Assembly (NCBI GenBank): GCA_016802295.1
Contig: JAESIW010000090.1
Coordinates: 749,557 to 813,556, forward strand
Source of the DNA: Brachionus rotundiformis
Taxonomy: Eukaryota > Rotifera > Eurotatoria > Ploima > Brachionidae
Length of the DNA stretch: 64,000 nucleotides
Direction of reading: 5' to 3'
In this document: in pieces, positions 34,929-48,097 of the stretch
Position numbering within the stretch: the stretch's first letter is position 1
Layout of the letters: the number at the start of each line of letters is the position of its first letter
Made by a program: the position numbers and the translations under genes
The notes under the pieces: model-generated
Seen by the model: the letters and a program-made list of their open reading frames with translations, nothing else
The model's database searches: none
Told to the model about the DNA's origin: nothing

Positions 34929-37900
34929 TTAATGGACAAATAAGGTAGCAATATTTGAACTTGTTTTTGTTTGAGAAAAACAGTTGTTTGAATGATTGCT
35001 TGAAATGTTGAAAGATTGTTGAAGATTTTTTAAATTTTGTACTAGTAAAGCATTTTTCTGCTTTTCCTTATCATAAATTACATTGAGTTTTTCTTTTTTG
35101 TTGGAAATTTCCATCAAATGATCTACAGCTGCTTTTAAAATTGTTAATTTTGACGCTTTTTGCTTATCACATAAGTTTGGTATATTTGTTCTTAAGGTTT
35201 CAAATAATTTTTTCAAGTCATTACGACGCTGTCGCTCGCTCAAAATGTGAAACGCTCTCTTTTCTGCTGGATTTTCGCTAGAGTAACCTAATAAATTCAA
35301 ACGGTTATTTCGTTTAATTGAAGTAGATGTTAGTCCAGTCATCTGAGAAAGTTGTTTACTTTTCCTTTTTTTTTTGTACCTAAATTTATCACTTAGCGGA
35401 ATTTTATCAAATTTTTTGTCAGATAATTCATTTATCAGCTTATTAGTATTTTTAGCTTTATGGATTTTTGTTTTTATGGGCGTAGAACAGCTAGATGAGT
35501 CATTGCTTTGACCACTACTCGTAAGAGATAACGGAGATAGATTGTTGGAGCTTATTTGCAATGGAGAATTAATGTTACAACTTTCTTCATCATCCTCATC
35601 TTCATCATCAACACTATCATCAGTAATTTCGTTATTTTCATCATCATTCCTATGAAAATCATAACTTTTTTTTCCAGAATTAAAATCGTATTCATCTTTT
35701 AAAATCAAATCATTATTATTCTTAATTATTTGATCATATTGCAAAATACCCGAAATTTCAGATTTGCTATCTAAAAGATTTTGTTTAAAATCACTAAGTC
35801 TATCAAAAGTTGTTTCTATAGAACTTATTTGTAAATCATTATTGCTGTCCGTATTTACTTTATCGACTTTAGCGCCTGAAATTTTTGCTTTGTCATTTGT
35901 TTTCTTCAAATTTGTGTTTACAACTTTATTCATTTGAGGTTTTGCAATCAGAGTGGTGGTTACTAATTTTGATTCATTGTTTATTTTGCTTGAGTTCTTA
36001 CAGTTTTTTGTTAAGACATTGCTTAAATTACAAACTGAATTTTTTAATAAATTGGAAGAATTGTAAATAGGTTGTGTTGGTATATGTATAATATTTGAAG
36101 ATTTTCCTTTATTTATTGAGGTATTTCCAAATATGCTTTGTTTAGTACATAAAGTAGTCGTCTGATTAATTTGCCGAATTGCCGAGTTTGAATTATTTAT
36201 TGACGTAGTTAATATTCGGATTGGATTTGTCAAGCTTTTTTGACTTAAATTTCTGGCTGATAAACTATTACCAGTTCCAGTGGATGGAGCAACTATGTGA
36301 TTATTAGAAGAGCTAACAATTGAGTTTTTTCTTGATTGATCCAAATTTACTGTATTCATCAATAAATTTTGTGATTTTTTTAATGTAGGAGATGAAATGG
36401 ATTTGGATATGGTTGAAATGGCAGTATCTGAATTATGCACAAATGAGTTTTTTAAGTTGTTTGAAATATCAGATGATTTGAAACTGTTGTTAAAATTATT
36501 CAAATTTGTTGTCTTAGTTAAATTACTAAAAATTTGCTTTTTTTCACCTAAGATAGTGAAATTTGAGTTATATTTATTGGTCAAGGGTCCAGTATTTGAA
36601 ATAGTTGAAGCAATTTCTTTTACTGAATTTGTATCGTCTAAAATTTAAAGAACTATTAAAAAAGGAAACAAATAGATAACTTTTCTTACTTTTAATGTTT
36701 GGCGATTTAAGGCACCTGGCCAACAATGAAGGTTGATCTCTGTGCTGAGAAGCATTTTTATTTGGAAAATTCATTTGCATTTTTTTATTTGCAATGTTGT
36801 TATTTTGTGTTACTAAAGTCGATGGTTGGTGAAAATAATTATGATGACTTAAGTTCGGATTATTAAATTCTTTATTTGAGATTGACAGATAACTATTTTC
36901 CTTTAATTCGAGATTGTTTTTTGTTTTCATATCAATATGACTTCCATTGTTTAAACTCAAATTACTATTATTTTGATTTATAGATACAACATCTATTTCT
37001 TCATCATCATCTTCTTCTAAATTTTCTGTTTTTAGATTATTCTCTAAAAGTGTATTTGTGTTTGTCCAATTTTTTATTGAGCTCATTTCAGTAAAATGTA
37101 AATCATCTTTTTTATTAACTATACGATAAGGAAAAATTTGATCCGGATTAATGCAGTCAATAACTTCAATACTAGGATCAATCAGAGAAGATGACATAGA
37201 TGAGGGTGAGCTTATGTCAAGATCTTTTTTAGAATTACTAATTTTGGATTCTATGTTAATATTATTATTTTTATCTTTTAAATCTGTTGAATTATTCAAA
37301 CGGATAGTTGTATTATTTAAAGCTTCGGAAACTTCTTGACTACCATTTTCCAATTTTGATTCAAAGGCTTCAGATATATTAAGCTTTTTAATTTGATTAT
37401 TTGTAATATTCAATGCTTGATTTAATGAATTATTATTGATTGTAGATTTATTTTTTCCGTTTTCAATAATTATTTGCTTTAATTGATTAGTCGATTTTAT
37501 ATCCTTTGAACCATTCGCAGAATTTGATGATTTATTAGCTATTATTGAATTTCCTGAAGATAGAACTACAACTAATGGTTGTGATCTTTTGGTGGTATTT
37601 GATAAACTCTGTAAGTTAGATAATGAAGAAGATTGATTTAAAACTGTCCTAGTAGGCAATTTAATGGATGGTGAAATTTTATTCGTAGGAATCACTTTTA
37701 AATTAGAGTTTGTATCTGCTTGATTATTGATAGAAGAATTTGTTGATGATGTCTTAAGAATGTTGTTATTTTTATTATCAATTTCAACATTTTCAGTCTT
37801 AGTTTGATTAAAGTCATAAATGGATTTATTTTGAATTTCTGAATTGCAATTATCACTATTGCTTCCATAAATAATAGAATTCCTATTTGATTCTTTATTA

Positions 37901-39114
37901 TTTGGTTTCTTTGCAAGAAAATTTTGATTACTAAAATCAGTGGTTAAACGTGATATACAATCTTCATCTAACATTTGTTCCCAACCTTCTAATTCCAAAA
38001 ATTGACTAAGATCAGTATCATCAACATCAATATTTAATCTATCTATTTCCAACTCATTACTAAATAGGCCAGCTTGTTCATGGTCAGAAAGATTATTTAG
38101 AACATATTCAATTTTTAGACTACTCTTAGAGTTATTGCTACCATTGCTACTATTCGAACTTGTATAAATTGGCACTGGTTTAAAGTTTTGATTATCCATT
38201 GATATATTATTAGTAGTATTTTGAAGATCTATGGCGAATTTTTTGATTCTAGATGACATCGATGTCGATGATACCGAAGAAGTTGAATTTTTATGCTTTC
38301 GCTGTTGGGATCGCTTTTCACGAATAGCCATATCTCTAATAGCTATAAGTGTATCATGATTGTCAATATGATTTAATTCGTTTGTATCATCTACATTTAA
38401 ATCACTTAAATCTAACAGTTTTTCTGCCTTTATTTTATCATCTTCGTATTGATCTAAAAACTTGATATTTTCTGATGAATTATTTATATTTTTCGAATCG
38501 CATTGATCGAAATTGAAATCAAAATCATCAAAATTCGGAAACAAGCAATTGTTTGATGAAAAAGAAATTCTTTTTTTCCTTGTAATCATATCATTGTTAC
38601 TAGGTTTACCATATAAATAGCCGTTTCCTGTTTCATTTTCCTTAAATTCAATACCATCATTGTTTATCGAAAAATTGCAATTAATTGAAGGTGATCCAGA
38701 AAAGGAATCAGGAATATTAAAATAGTCCATAAAGCTACTGTTTGATATTTTATCAAACGAAAAAGAAAATGATGTGCCATTCAATGAGTCAAGAACCAAA
38801 TCATTTGCTGTTGGTGTTAGTAATGAATTCTCAACCACATTTTTTGTTCCATTTACTTTTGTATTTTTTATATCAATACTTTTAGAGACACTATTGTTTA
38901 TTTTTGGTGAATAAGTAAATGATGACTGTGAAGAATAATTTGAAGGTGATTGCGAAAAATCTGGTGAATCTGCATCAAATGATAAGTCAGATGAGTTGAA
39001 ATTAAATCCAGGATTTTCTTGATTAGACAGGATATTCATTTTATATTTTGTTGAATAATAGTCATCAATGCTTGATGTTGTTAAAGCAATAGTTCCAATG
39101 GGTGATGGAGACAT
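34929..39114 (-). CDS. MYC: MYC family bHLH-zipper transcription factor, greatly enlarged
   Basis: Two exons, transcribed right to left: 36690-39114 and 34929-36637, joined through a GTAAGA donor to give 1377 residues (human MYC 439, fly 717). The C-terminal bHLH starts near residue 1267; HILSERQRRNDLKKLFETLR carries the E-box-reading His1272, Glu1276 and Arg1280, and is followed by a leucine zipper. It is MYC rather than MAX or MXD because upstream boxes are kept. DCINPDQIFPY (653-663) matches human ECIDPSVVFPY (box IIIa), and an acidic run ends EEIDVVSI (705-712, human EEIDVVSV). I cannot confidently find boxes I or II by eye. Linkers are Asn/Ser-rich. The expected partner is MAX. Confidence 0.9.
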
Positions 39115-39360
39115 AAACTAGTGAGATAATTCTAAATATAATTTTTTTAAGATATTTATCAAAAATTTTTCTTCAACCTTAGTAATAAAAGTACTCTTAG
39201 GAAAAAAAAATAAATTTTAATATTGATTAAATGGTTAAGTTTTGGAAATAAACTAAAATTTAAGGGCTTGAAATTAATTTCATTCTAAATTGCGATTTAA
39301 AAATTTTAAGACTTTTATATTAATTCAAATTCACTTATTCGTATAAATATACACACTCAC

Positions 39361-39423
39361 TTTGTCTCTCCTAGATTCTCCTCTCTCTATTTTCTATGTA
39401 TTTGTAAATCACTCTCTCTCTTT
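39361..39423 (-). promoter_or_regulatory. GAGA-rich tract upstream of MYC
   Basis: About 250-310 bp before the MYC ATG, the minus strand has several GAGAGA runs (CTCTCTC on the plus strand). Such tracts often mark promoters bound by GAGA-type factors or act as nucleosome-excluding DNA. The role is inferred. Confidence 0.3.
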
Positions 39424-42400
39424 ATTTTTAATTTGTATACTTACTCTTTTAAACAGAAAATAAAACTGATTTAAATCTTAGGTCCTAGAAAAAAAGAAAC
39501 AAATAAAAATTTCAAGTAGATGCTGATTAAAAGACGTTGAAAGAGTGAGTTGAAATTCATAATGTTAAAATCAAAGAGATCAAATGAACTAACAAGTACC
39601 GCTTTTTTGTTTAAGTTAATTTAAGTTTGATTTCTCATTCTTATAATTTTCTTATATATGCTATATTTTTAACTACTTAATTAAAATTTGAAAAAAATTT
39701 TTAATTGATATTTTACTGAATTTTTTTTTTAAATTGATTGTGAAATTTTATTTTAAAAAATTTAGTATATTACTATGATTAATCCTGATTTAAGATAATT
39801 TAAATAATAGGTTTAGAACAAAAATAACTTTTTTTTTGTCTGAATTTTTTCCTTTTTCATTAAAAAATTCTCTTTTTGCTAATCATGTAATCGCAATATA
39901 TTGATATTATACACAAAATTCAATTTTACTGAAAATGAACACGTTGCAATCTTTTAAAATCATTTACTTTAATGTTATAATATTTATGTCTATATTGATT
40001 TTGATATTTCTCTTCTATACTTGAAACAAATCATTAACTAGATTAAATGAGCAAGAAAGTCTTTCTTTTTTCATTGAAAATGATACAAAACTTACGATGG
40101 AAAAAATAAAAATTTCATATAAAAACGTTTTTTTTATAAATTTAACGTTTTTACTCGTGATAAAAAAATTAATTTTTTTAAAAACACCATTCTAATTTTA
40201 AAAACGTAGTTATAAAAAAGATAAGAAAAACGTTTTTTTAAATTCAAATAAATAAAAAATTTTATAATTTAAAATCAATGATAAAACAGATGCTGATTTT
40301 TTTCTTAAACTTTGTTCAACTAGTGTATCAAAATATTTTATATTCCATTCTTTCTAACATTAGAACTTAATCTAAAATAATAAATTTTTTATCTGTTTTA
40401 CTAAATTATGAATGGGTATGAAACGTGTGTTTTATGCAAAAAAAACTAAAAAGAATTCGAGTAAATGAAAAGAATGGCTTTAATTTATAATCAATGGTAT
40501 ATTATAAATACACCTTTTAAAATTTAAAATTTATTCAAAAGTATCTAAATTAAATGATATCAAAAAACGTGATTTATAGAGTCAAAATATTTGGTTGAAT
40601 ATCATAATGAATTTATTACCCAAACCTAACAGCCTAAAAAGTTTAAAAGAAAAAGTTAAATTGGAAAAGCGTTTTTTCCTGAATTCAAATTTACAAAATT
40701 AATGGTGATTTAGCAAAGAAAATGGCAGAAAATCGCCATAAAAAAATTAAAAATAAAGATAACTAAAAAATTAAAATTTAAAAAAATTTTTTTTTCTAGT
40801 TTTCAACTAACTAAACGAACTAAAGATTTAAGTTTTTAAATTATTGAGCTTTTTATATTTCATATTGAATACATTTGAATTTTGTTCTTGAAGAACTAAG
40901 AATATATTCGACCAATCGTTTCTTGAAGTATTATTTGCTTACTTGACCTATAGCTCTTAAAAGAGATCAATATGATTAGTATGCACACCTTAACAAAAAG
41001 TTTAAATTTAAAGTGTTGGCAAATTTTCATAATTTTAACTTATCTTTCCATTTATCTTTATGGGCCTTTATTGTTCTATTTATTGATCTGACATAGCTAT
41101 CTTTTTAATCACTAAGATATCAATATCAATCAAATTTTGTCGTTTATTTTAAATATCTAATTTATAATTATATATAAAGGCTTCAAGTATTTTTTATTTG
41201 ATAAGATACAAAAAATTTGTGATAAATCTAAAGTATTTACTATAATTTCATATTAGCTCCAAGTTTAAATTTGAAACCTTTTTTCAAATAAGCATTATGC
41301 TATATTGACTTGATTATGTTCATTTTTAAAATTTGATATAAATTTAGATCAGTTAAACTTTAACTATAATTTTTCTTAACTAAAAAGTCATAAATTTAAT
41401 CGAATTTACTATTTTCAAAGATTTTATTTAACTCAATTAATTAATAGTATAAAAATATTCTCTAATTCGAAACCTTCCTAAAAGGTTCAGTTAAAATTTT
41501 ACAAAGCAGAAATGGAAAATTAAATCAAATATTTTTATATAATTTTTGAAAATAGAGCATCATATCAAATATAAAACAGTTTATATAATAATTTAGAAGT
41601 TCATTATAGCCTAATGTTTGATAATTAATAGTTATTTTTTTAATCACTAAAATATTTATTTGTTTGACATATTAATTTTCTTTTTAACTATTTAGATATT
41701 CCTTTTGATTTAAACCTAATTAATTCTCTTATTTCTTATTTTTAAGAGATTTTTGGCGGTTACTTTCACAAATTCCTTTTTGATAAATATTTAATAGAAT
41801 TTAACTATACAAAACAAACGCTCAAATTTTTATTTTTTACTTTGCTGCTCAAAAGTTCATCATAAAAAATAGCAAGATTCTAAATATATTTTAAAATAAT
41901 TATTATTATAAAAATAAATTAATTAGTAAAAACAACGATAAGATATAAGCTTTAATTCATTACTACTAAAAGTATATTTAAAAGATTTGATTCATAAAAA
42001 ACAAATGATTAAATTTAAATTATTATTATTATTATTAGAATTGTTTTATTTTTTTCTATCTGAAGGAGCTTAAACTCGAACAGAAATATCAATAAATAAA
42101 TTTCCTAAAACTTTGACATTTGAATTGTCTATTTCAAGATCATTAGATCATTTGATTTCTGGTGAGGTTCATTTTAAATTTCATTTTTCTCGAATGATTT
42201 TGAGCAGACTTTTCAAAGGTCAAAACGATATTTTTTTCAAAAAACGAGTCAATGAAATTTGAGAATTATTATCTTAATTAATAAACATTTTAGTTCGATT
42301 CTTTATATTGATAAAAAGGAGCAATGGACCGGTCTTGCGAGTCATTTTTAAAATTTTGTTTTAAATTTTATTTAAAAATGAAAATTAAAATTTTCATTTA

Positions 42401-42719
42401 AATATCTATCATTTGCTTTTTTCTTTCAACGTCTGAGTAAAATCCGTCTTCTTTTGGTTAAAAAATTTCAAAATTGAGGTCGATTTACTTGCTTTGATTG
42501 TATGACTTTGAAAAATACTGATTTTGTGTTGGTAGAATTTACCATTATTTGAATATTTACCATTAAGTTCTATTATGCCTTCCAAAGTTTTTATTAAACT
42601 ACTAAATAATTAAGAAATTTGTTACTTGTGAAAAATTAGAAATATTTTATCCAAATTTTTCGAAATTTATCAAGTCTTAATTTCCAAAGCAACTGATAAA
42701 GAAAACCGAAACCCAAAAC

Positions 42720-43430
42720 GAAAATCCTACAGGAGGGTAAATGATATGCATCCTTTCTCCATTGCTGTTCCTTGACTATGCAATGAGGAAAAAACTGAAG
42801 GACAGCAAACTGGCATTTATTGGGAAATGACTCTCAGTCGGATGGAAAATCTCAGGATCTTGATTTTGCAGATTTTATTGCTTTAGTATCACAAGTGGAG
42901 GGCCGTATGAGGACCGAGAACCTGAAACGGAACACTAGTTATGAAGGTCTAGAGAAAACATCAGAAAAACTGAATATAATCAAAATATGAATATTTATTT
43001 CTCTTGTAAGTTTATCATCTACCCATCCTTCAATAGGTAATTATTAACGGCGTTCCTGTCGAAAACTAGAACATCAACGAGGTTAAGAGCTTCCTTAACG
43101 ACAAGGCTCCGGAGGACGGGTTGTCGGAAATCGCCGGCATGAATATCAAGTTGCATAACGCATGGCTATTTCATCTTCCAAAGCATCTTCGACAACTTTA
43201 GAATTTTCGACCTCTTGTGGAGACAAGGAAAGGTCTTCAACGGCTACAGGGTTCGGTTCAGAGCCAAACAAATCAACTTTATGGAGTGGTCGGCCTCAAG
43301 AGATCAGGTACCTAAAGGAGATGAAAAAAAGACAAAATGCAAATTAGGAACGATTCCACTCAAAGCGACATGGATACATTCGAAAAGAAAGACGAAGGTT
43401 TTGAATAAAGCTCTAGAATAGTTTGTTTTT
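42720..43430 (+). mobile_element. Degenerate non-LTR retrotransposon (reverse transcriptase fragment)
   Basis: Conceptual reading with stops and frameshifts shows reverse-transcriptase blocks in order. LSPLLFLDYAMRKKLKDSKL starts near 42760, DLDFADFIALVSQ (normally a F-A-D-D motif, second Asp lost) near 42855-42890, then LEKTSEKLNI and INGVPVEN. The block is much richer in G+C than its surroundings, which suggests later arrival than the spacer. It cannot be active: stops interrupt every frame and both the endonuclease and the ends are missing. Confidence 0.65.
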
Positions 43431-46400
43431 CAAAAAGATATAAATTAATAATAAATAAGTTCTTTTCATTTGGCCCTAGACTCTACCTTCCAAACATCAC
43501 AAACTTATAAAAATTGAAAATCTTAAATCAGAACTAAAACATGAATATGTTTTTAACCAGAAGTATCCATTTCAATTTAATTTTGATTTCAATCATGAAC
43601 GCTTTTAAAAAATAATTCTTAATTTTGAAAAAAAAAACAATCATAAATTTATTACAAAATAAATTTGAAAAAATTGAGGCTGAATTGAAAAACTAAATTA
43701 AATAAATCTAAAAAAAATTTCGTTTCACCTTTTAATATTCTTTTTAGAGACTGAAAAGAATTAAATCATATTCGCAATAACATTTCTTTTCAAAATCTTT
43801 AAATAATATTTAGATTGACCATATATGATTTAAAAAAACATGATGTCTAAATCTTAATTCAATTTAACTAAGATTGATTCTCAATTTATTCAAAATTTAA
43901 AAAATCACTTATTTTCCTTCAAGTTCAAAAATTGAATTTTTTTTATATCATCAATATGCTACTTTTAGGTCGATATTGCAAATTTTATTTTGTTTTTAAT
44001 TAAAAATAATCTTTTTTACAAATAATAAATTCTAATGTATGAAGAAGCAAAAAATCGAAATATCAAATATTTGAAATGAGATTTTTCAATTGATTTTTAA
44101 TAAATACAATCAAAAAATAAGATACATTTATGAGAAAAATCTTCTCTAATAAGCTTACACCAGCTATTAAGTTTCTCTAGAGAGAATTTGCCACTTTAAA
44201 AACTTCTAGAATCAAAATACGAAATAGATATAGTGCTTATAGTGATTTAGAAGACGCATAATTAAAGACTCTTACATCCTTGTTCATATTCAATGTATAT
44301 ATATTTAAATTGGCAGACAGCAGTATTTTAATAAAACTCTAAAAAATATTTGTATAATTCAGTTGTGGTCATAAACAATAAGAATACCAATAGGTTACTT
44401 TGTAAAATATATAAATTCCTTAGCTAGGTAGTGTTATTTTATAATATAAATCATAGACGTTTTTTATCATTGACGAATAATAAGGAAACGAGCTTATTTT
44501 CAACATTAAAGATGGTTTAAGCTTTCAAGAGTTGAATAACACAAATTTAGCAGAAGAACATTTGAACTTTTTCTGAAGAAAAAATCAAAAAAAAACAGAT
44601 GACTTTTTTTGATTCAACAATGGCCAAGACTTTTTTAATAATAAACAATTTACAATTTGTAATTTTTAACTAGATTTTATTAAAAATTAAAAATTATTTT
44701 AAATAAAATTATAAACTGAAATAACTTATTGTTAAATCTTTTAAAACATATTTCCATAATTTAGTCCTAATAAAATATCACTGCAGGCGTTTCCACAGTA
44801 ATAAAATAACAAATTAGATTTTTTAGATTTGAAATAATTTAAATACCAAAACGAGACTGAATTTAGTCTTATGCATTAGCTTACAATATTATTATTATTT
44901 TTGGTATTAATTAACATGACACTGATTATTTCTTGAAATTAGAAAAAATTTTTGAAAACTTAAAAAGATAAAAGTACTAATTATTTTCTTTTTTTTCTGA
45001 TGAGATGAACTTTTCAAATGTAAATAAATTTAATTGTTATATTAGAAAGATTCATAATAATTTGCTACCACTAATGATTCAAATAAAATTTTGTTTAGAG
45101 AAAGATTAAAATAAGCATAGCATTTTCTATATTATCAATTTGTAATTTTAAATTTTTGATTTATAAACTTATTTGATGTTAAGTTTTAAAAACGAAAAAA
45201 AATTTTTAATTATAAAGGATAACTATTTAATTTCATTTTAAAAGGAAATTTAATTATAAATTTAGTAAAGATGAGTAGTAAAATCTAAATAGAATCTTGT
45301 TTAAATATTCAAATTTATTTTTAAAATTAACAATAAATTTGAAAATACGAAAAAAAATTGGCAGACATTAATTAAAACTATTAAAACGTTTGTTATCCTA
45401 ATTACTTTCTGGTTAGATTTTGTAGATCATTATTTACTTAAATATATTGAATAGCTTTTAAGCATTTTAATATCATATAAATTTTATAAAAAAAAAGTTT
45501 ATTAATGATTATTTTATGAATTTTTAAGTTTAGTTTTATCTTGATTTAATAAAGATTTTATTAGAAATCCTTTTAAAACTTAATTAAAATTTTTAATGTT
45601 CAAAATTAAATAAATCAGAAATTTGTTATTTTTGTAATTAATAAATTCTTCATCTAACCTTGAACTCAAGAAATTTGACAATTAATAATCTTTTATATAA
45701 AGAATCGAAATTTAAAAAAATTAATTTCATTAGATTAAAACTAAAATGATGACGAAGACCCAAATATGACAAAAAATTTATTTACTTAAATTAAAATTCA
45801 AATAAATAATCTCAGAATATCTCAATACATTAAAATGAACTTATCTCGAGAAAAAATATATTGACAATGAAAAAAATAAAAACTGATTAAATTAATTTCT
45901 AATTTAGAATGTACACTTTTAATTAAATTGAAATATTCAAAAATTTATTTTTTTTATTAATATTTAATCTTAAAATCTATTTTTACAGTAAATTTGAAGG
46001 TATTCAGACAAATAAGATATTTTTTTCTAAAATTTGCATAAATTGTGTCGAATTTGTTTTCTCTTATACCTAAGCTCGTAAATTGAGCCTCAACAAAATT
46101 AAAAATAAAAAATTAGAGCAATCAAGAATAAAATCCTTTTTGAAATTTAAACGATAATAAGATAAATACACACGCTAAAGAATACATTTATTTGATCCAG
46201 TGGCATAGAACATAACATGGAAAAGAAAATATTACAATTAAATTTTTTAACTATTTTAAAATTTAAATATTTTTTTATTTGCTATAATAAAGACTTGTTA
46301 GAAAGAATATAAAAAGCAACTAAGTCTTTGATATATCCTCTATTTTCTTTTCCCCGAAATTTCTTTTTTTGTTCTCGTTCTCTTCTATTTTTATTTACTG

Positions 46401-47495
46401 ATAAAATATTTGAAAAAAAATTCTAAATCAATTTGTATTCATAATGATTAGATTTTAATTTGAAAGAAAAAACTTTTTTCAGTTCATTCTTTCAAGTTTT
46501 TCGTAGGTTCAAAACTGGTAATGTTTTAAAGCTTTTTTTCTTTTATTAAATATTTGTAATTAAAGTTTCAGTTTAATATAAAATTCAGTTTTACATTGAA
46601 TTTTTCATATATTTTTTTACCTGGTATATTTTTATGGATTCTTATTTAAATGAAACTTGTTGAGAAACATCTTCGTTAATTCTTGATACCATTTTTTTTG
46701 AAGAAATTTATAAGATGATAATCTAATTAAATTAAAATCCAATTCAGTTTTAGATAAAGTTTAAATTAGAATTAATATATCCGAATAATTAATTATTAAA
46801 CTTGAACAAACAGAGAATATATTTAAAACTATATAGTTAATTATAGGCTTCATGAAATTGTAATGTTAAGGTCTCTAAGTGAAACACTAAGCATTTTAAA
46901 GAGAAATTTTTTAAATTTCGAATATGGAAAGCCAAGCTATTGAAACCAACATATAAAATTTCTGTTTAAACAAATAAAAGAAAAATTAGATTTAAAAAAG
47001 AGTTTAAATAGTTAAACAAAGATCATATCAAAATTTTTCTTTTTATGCAGGGATGCCTTTCAATTAAATTGTTTCATTTTTCTTATTTGTTTCAGAATGA
47101 AAATTCTCAATATATTTAAAATACGGGACAAAAACTGAATCCTAGGATTTAATAAAATATAGTTTGCAGTCATATTTCTTGAGCATGCTTTGGTATGAGA
47201 CGGTAAAATTTGATAATTTATTCTATTTAAGAATAAAGAAACTTCTGAGGTTTCCAAATTTAAACTAAAACGAATCACACTAATCTTAATATCCAGTCAT
47301 AGTTCTTAATTGACTAAATTTAATCGAAATATTTTAAATTAGGTATTTCAAGACATCTAAGAACCGTTTTTAATTAAATATTATAAAATTTTCAATGTTT
47401 AATAATGTCTAATACAATTGTTTGCATCCGCTATTGCCAAAGTTTGCGAATTAATTACAACAAAGGCTTGATATGTTAAACAATGTCTAGTCGAC

Positions 47496-47509
47496 AGATA
47501 AGTTTATCT
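47496..47509. promoter_or_regulatory. Inverted pair of GATA-type motifs
   Basis: AGATAA and TTATCT face each other with a 2-bp spacer, next to a short GC-containing segment. This could bind a GATA factor pair. Chance occurrence is possible in AT-rich DNA. Confidence 0.2.
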
Positions 47510-48091
47510 AACAATTTTGACTTCCTTATTTTCATAGCGATGAACCTGTGCTAAGTTTAACTAAGCATGGATTTTTGAATCTGAGTCGTATGTAAACGTA
47601 AAGTTCCTATAATTTCTTCTTTATTTATTTTGTCTACTCTGTTGTTTGTTCAATCACACTTTATTTAAATCAAATAAGATTTAAATTTAGTGAATATAAC
47701 GATTAAAATTCATACATATATCTAGTTAGCAAACGAATAAATGTAAAAGTTTTTTTTGTGATTTTCAAGCATATAAAGCGGTATTTAAACTAATAAAATT
47801 TATTATTAAGCTAAAACTTGATTGAATTGACATGATTTTTTGTACATGTGCAACAAATTAAAAAACTAGGAAAAATTAGGTTTATTGATTTTTAATTAAT
47901 TCTAATTCAAGTTTCAACAAATTTTGGTAAATACTTGAAATAATAGATTAACACTTTTAAATACAAAATGTCTCTTTTTTATTGATATTTTGTACAAGAC
48001 TTTGATACAAGATTTTGACATCTTCACTTCATTGTAAATTGTTTTTAGCTTAATTCCATGTTATATGCGTTTTTGTATATTAGACTTTAGA

Positions 48092-48097
48092 CACGTG
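48092..48097. promoter_or_regulatory. Canonical MYC/MAX E-box CACGTG between MYC and CSL
   Basis: The palindrome CACGTG lies 2.7 kb upstream of the CSL start. The hexamer should be rare at this base composition. It could be a target for MYC-MAX or another bHLH factor. Confidence 0.3.

Noticed and set aside
34929..39114. Assignment as MAX, MXD or MLX
   Set aside because: EEIDVVSI and DCINPDQIFPY boxes occur only in MYC-type proteins.
43162..43421. Two overlapping short plus-strand frames
   Set aside because: They lie in the decayed LINE fragment and are not independent genes.
47060..47278. 72-codon minus-strand frame in the MYC-CSL interval
   Set aside because: No domain, no splice context and composition like the surrounding spacer.
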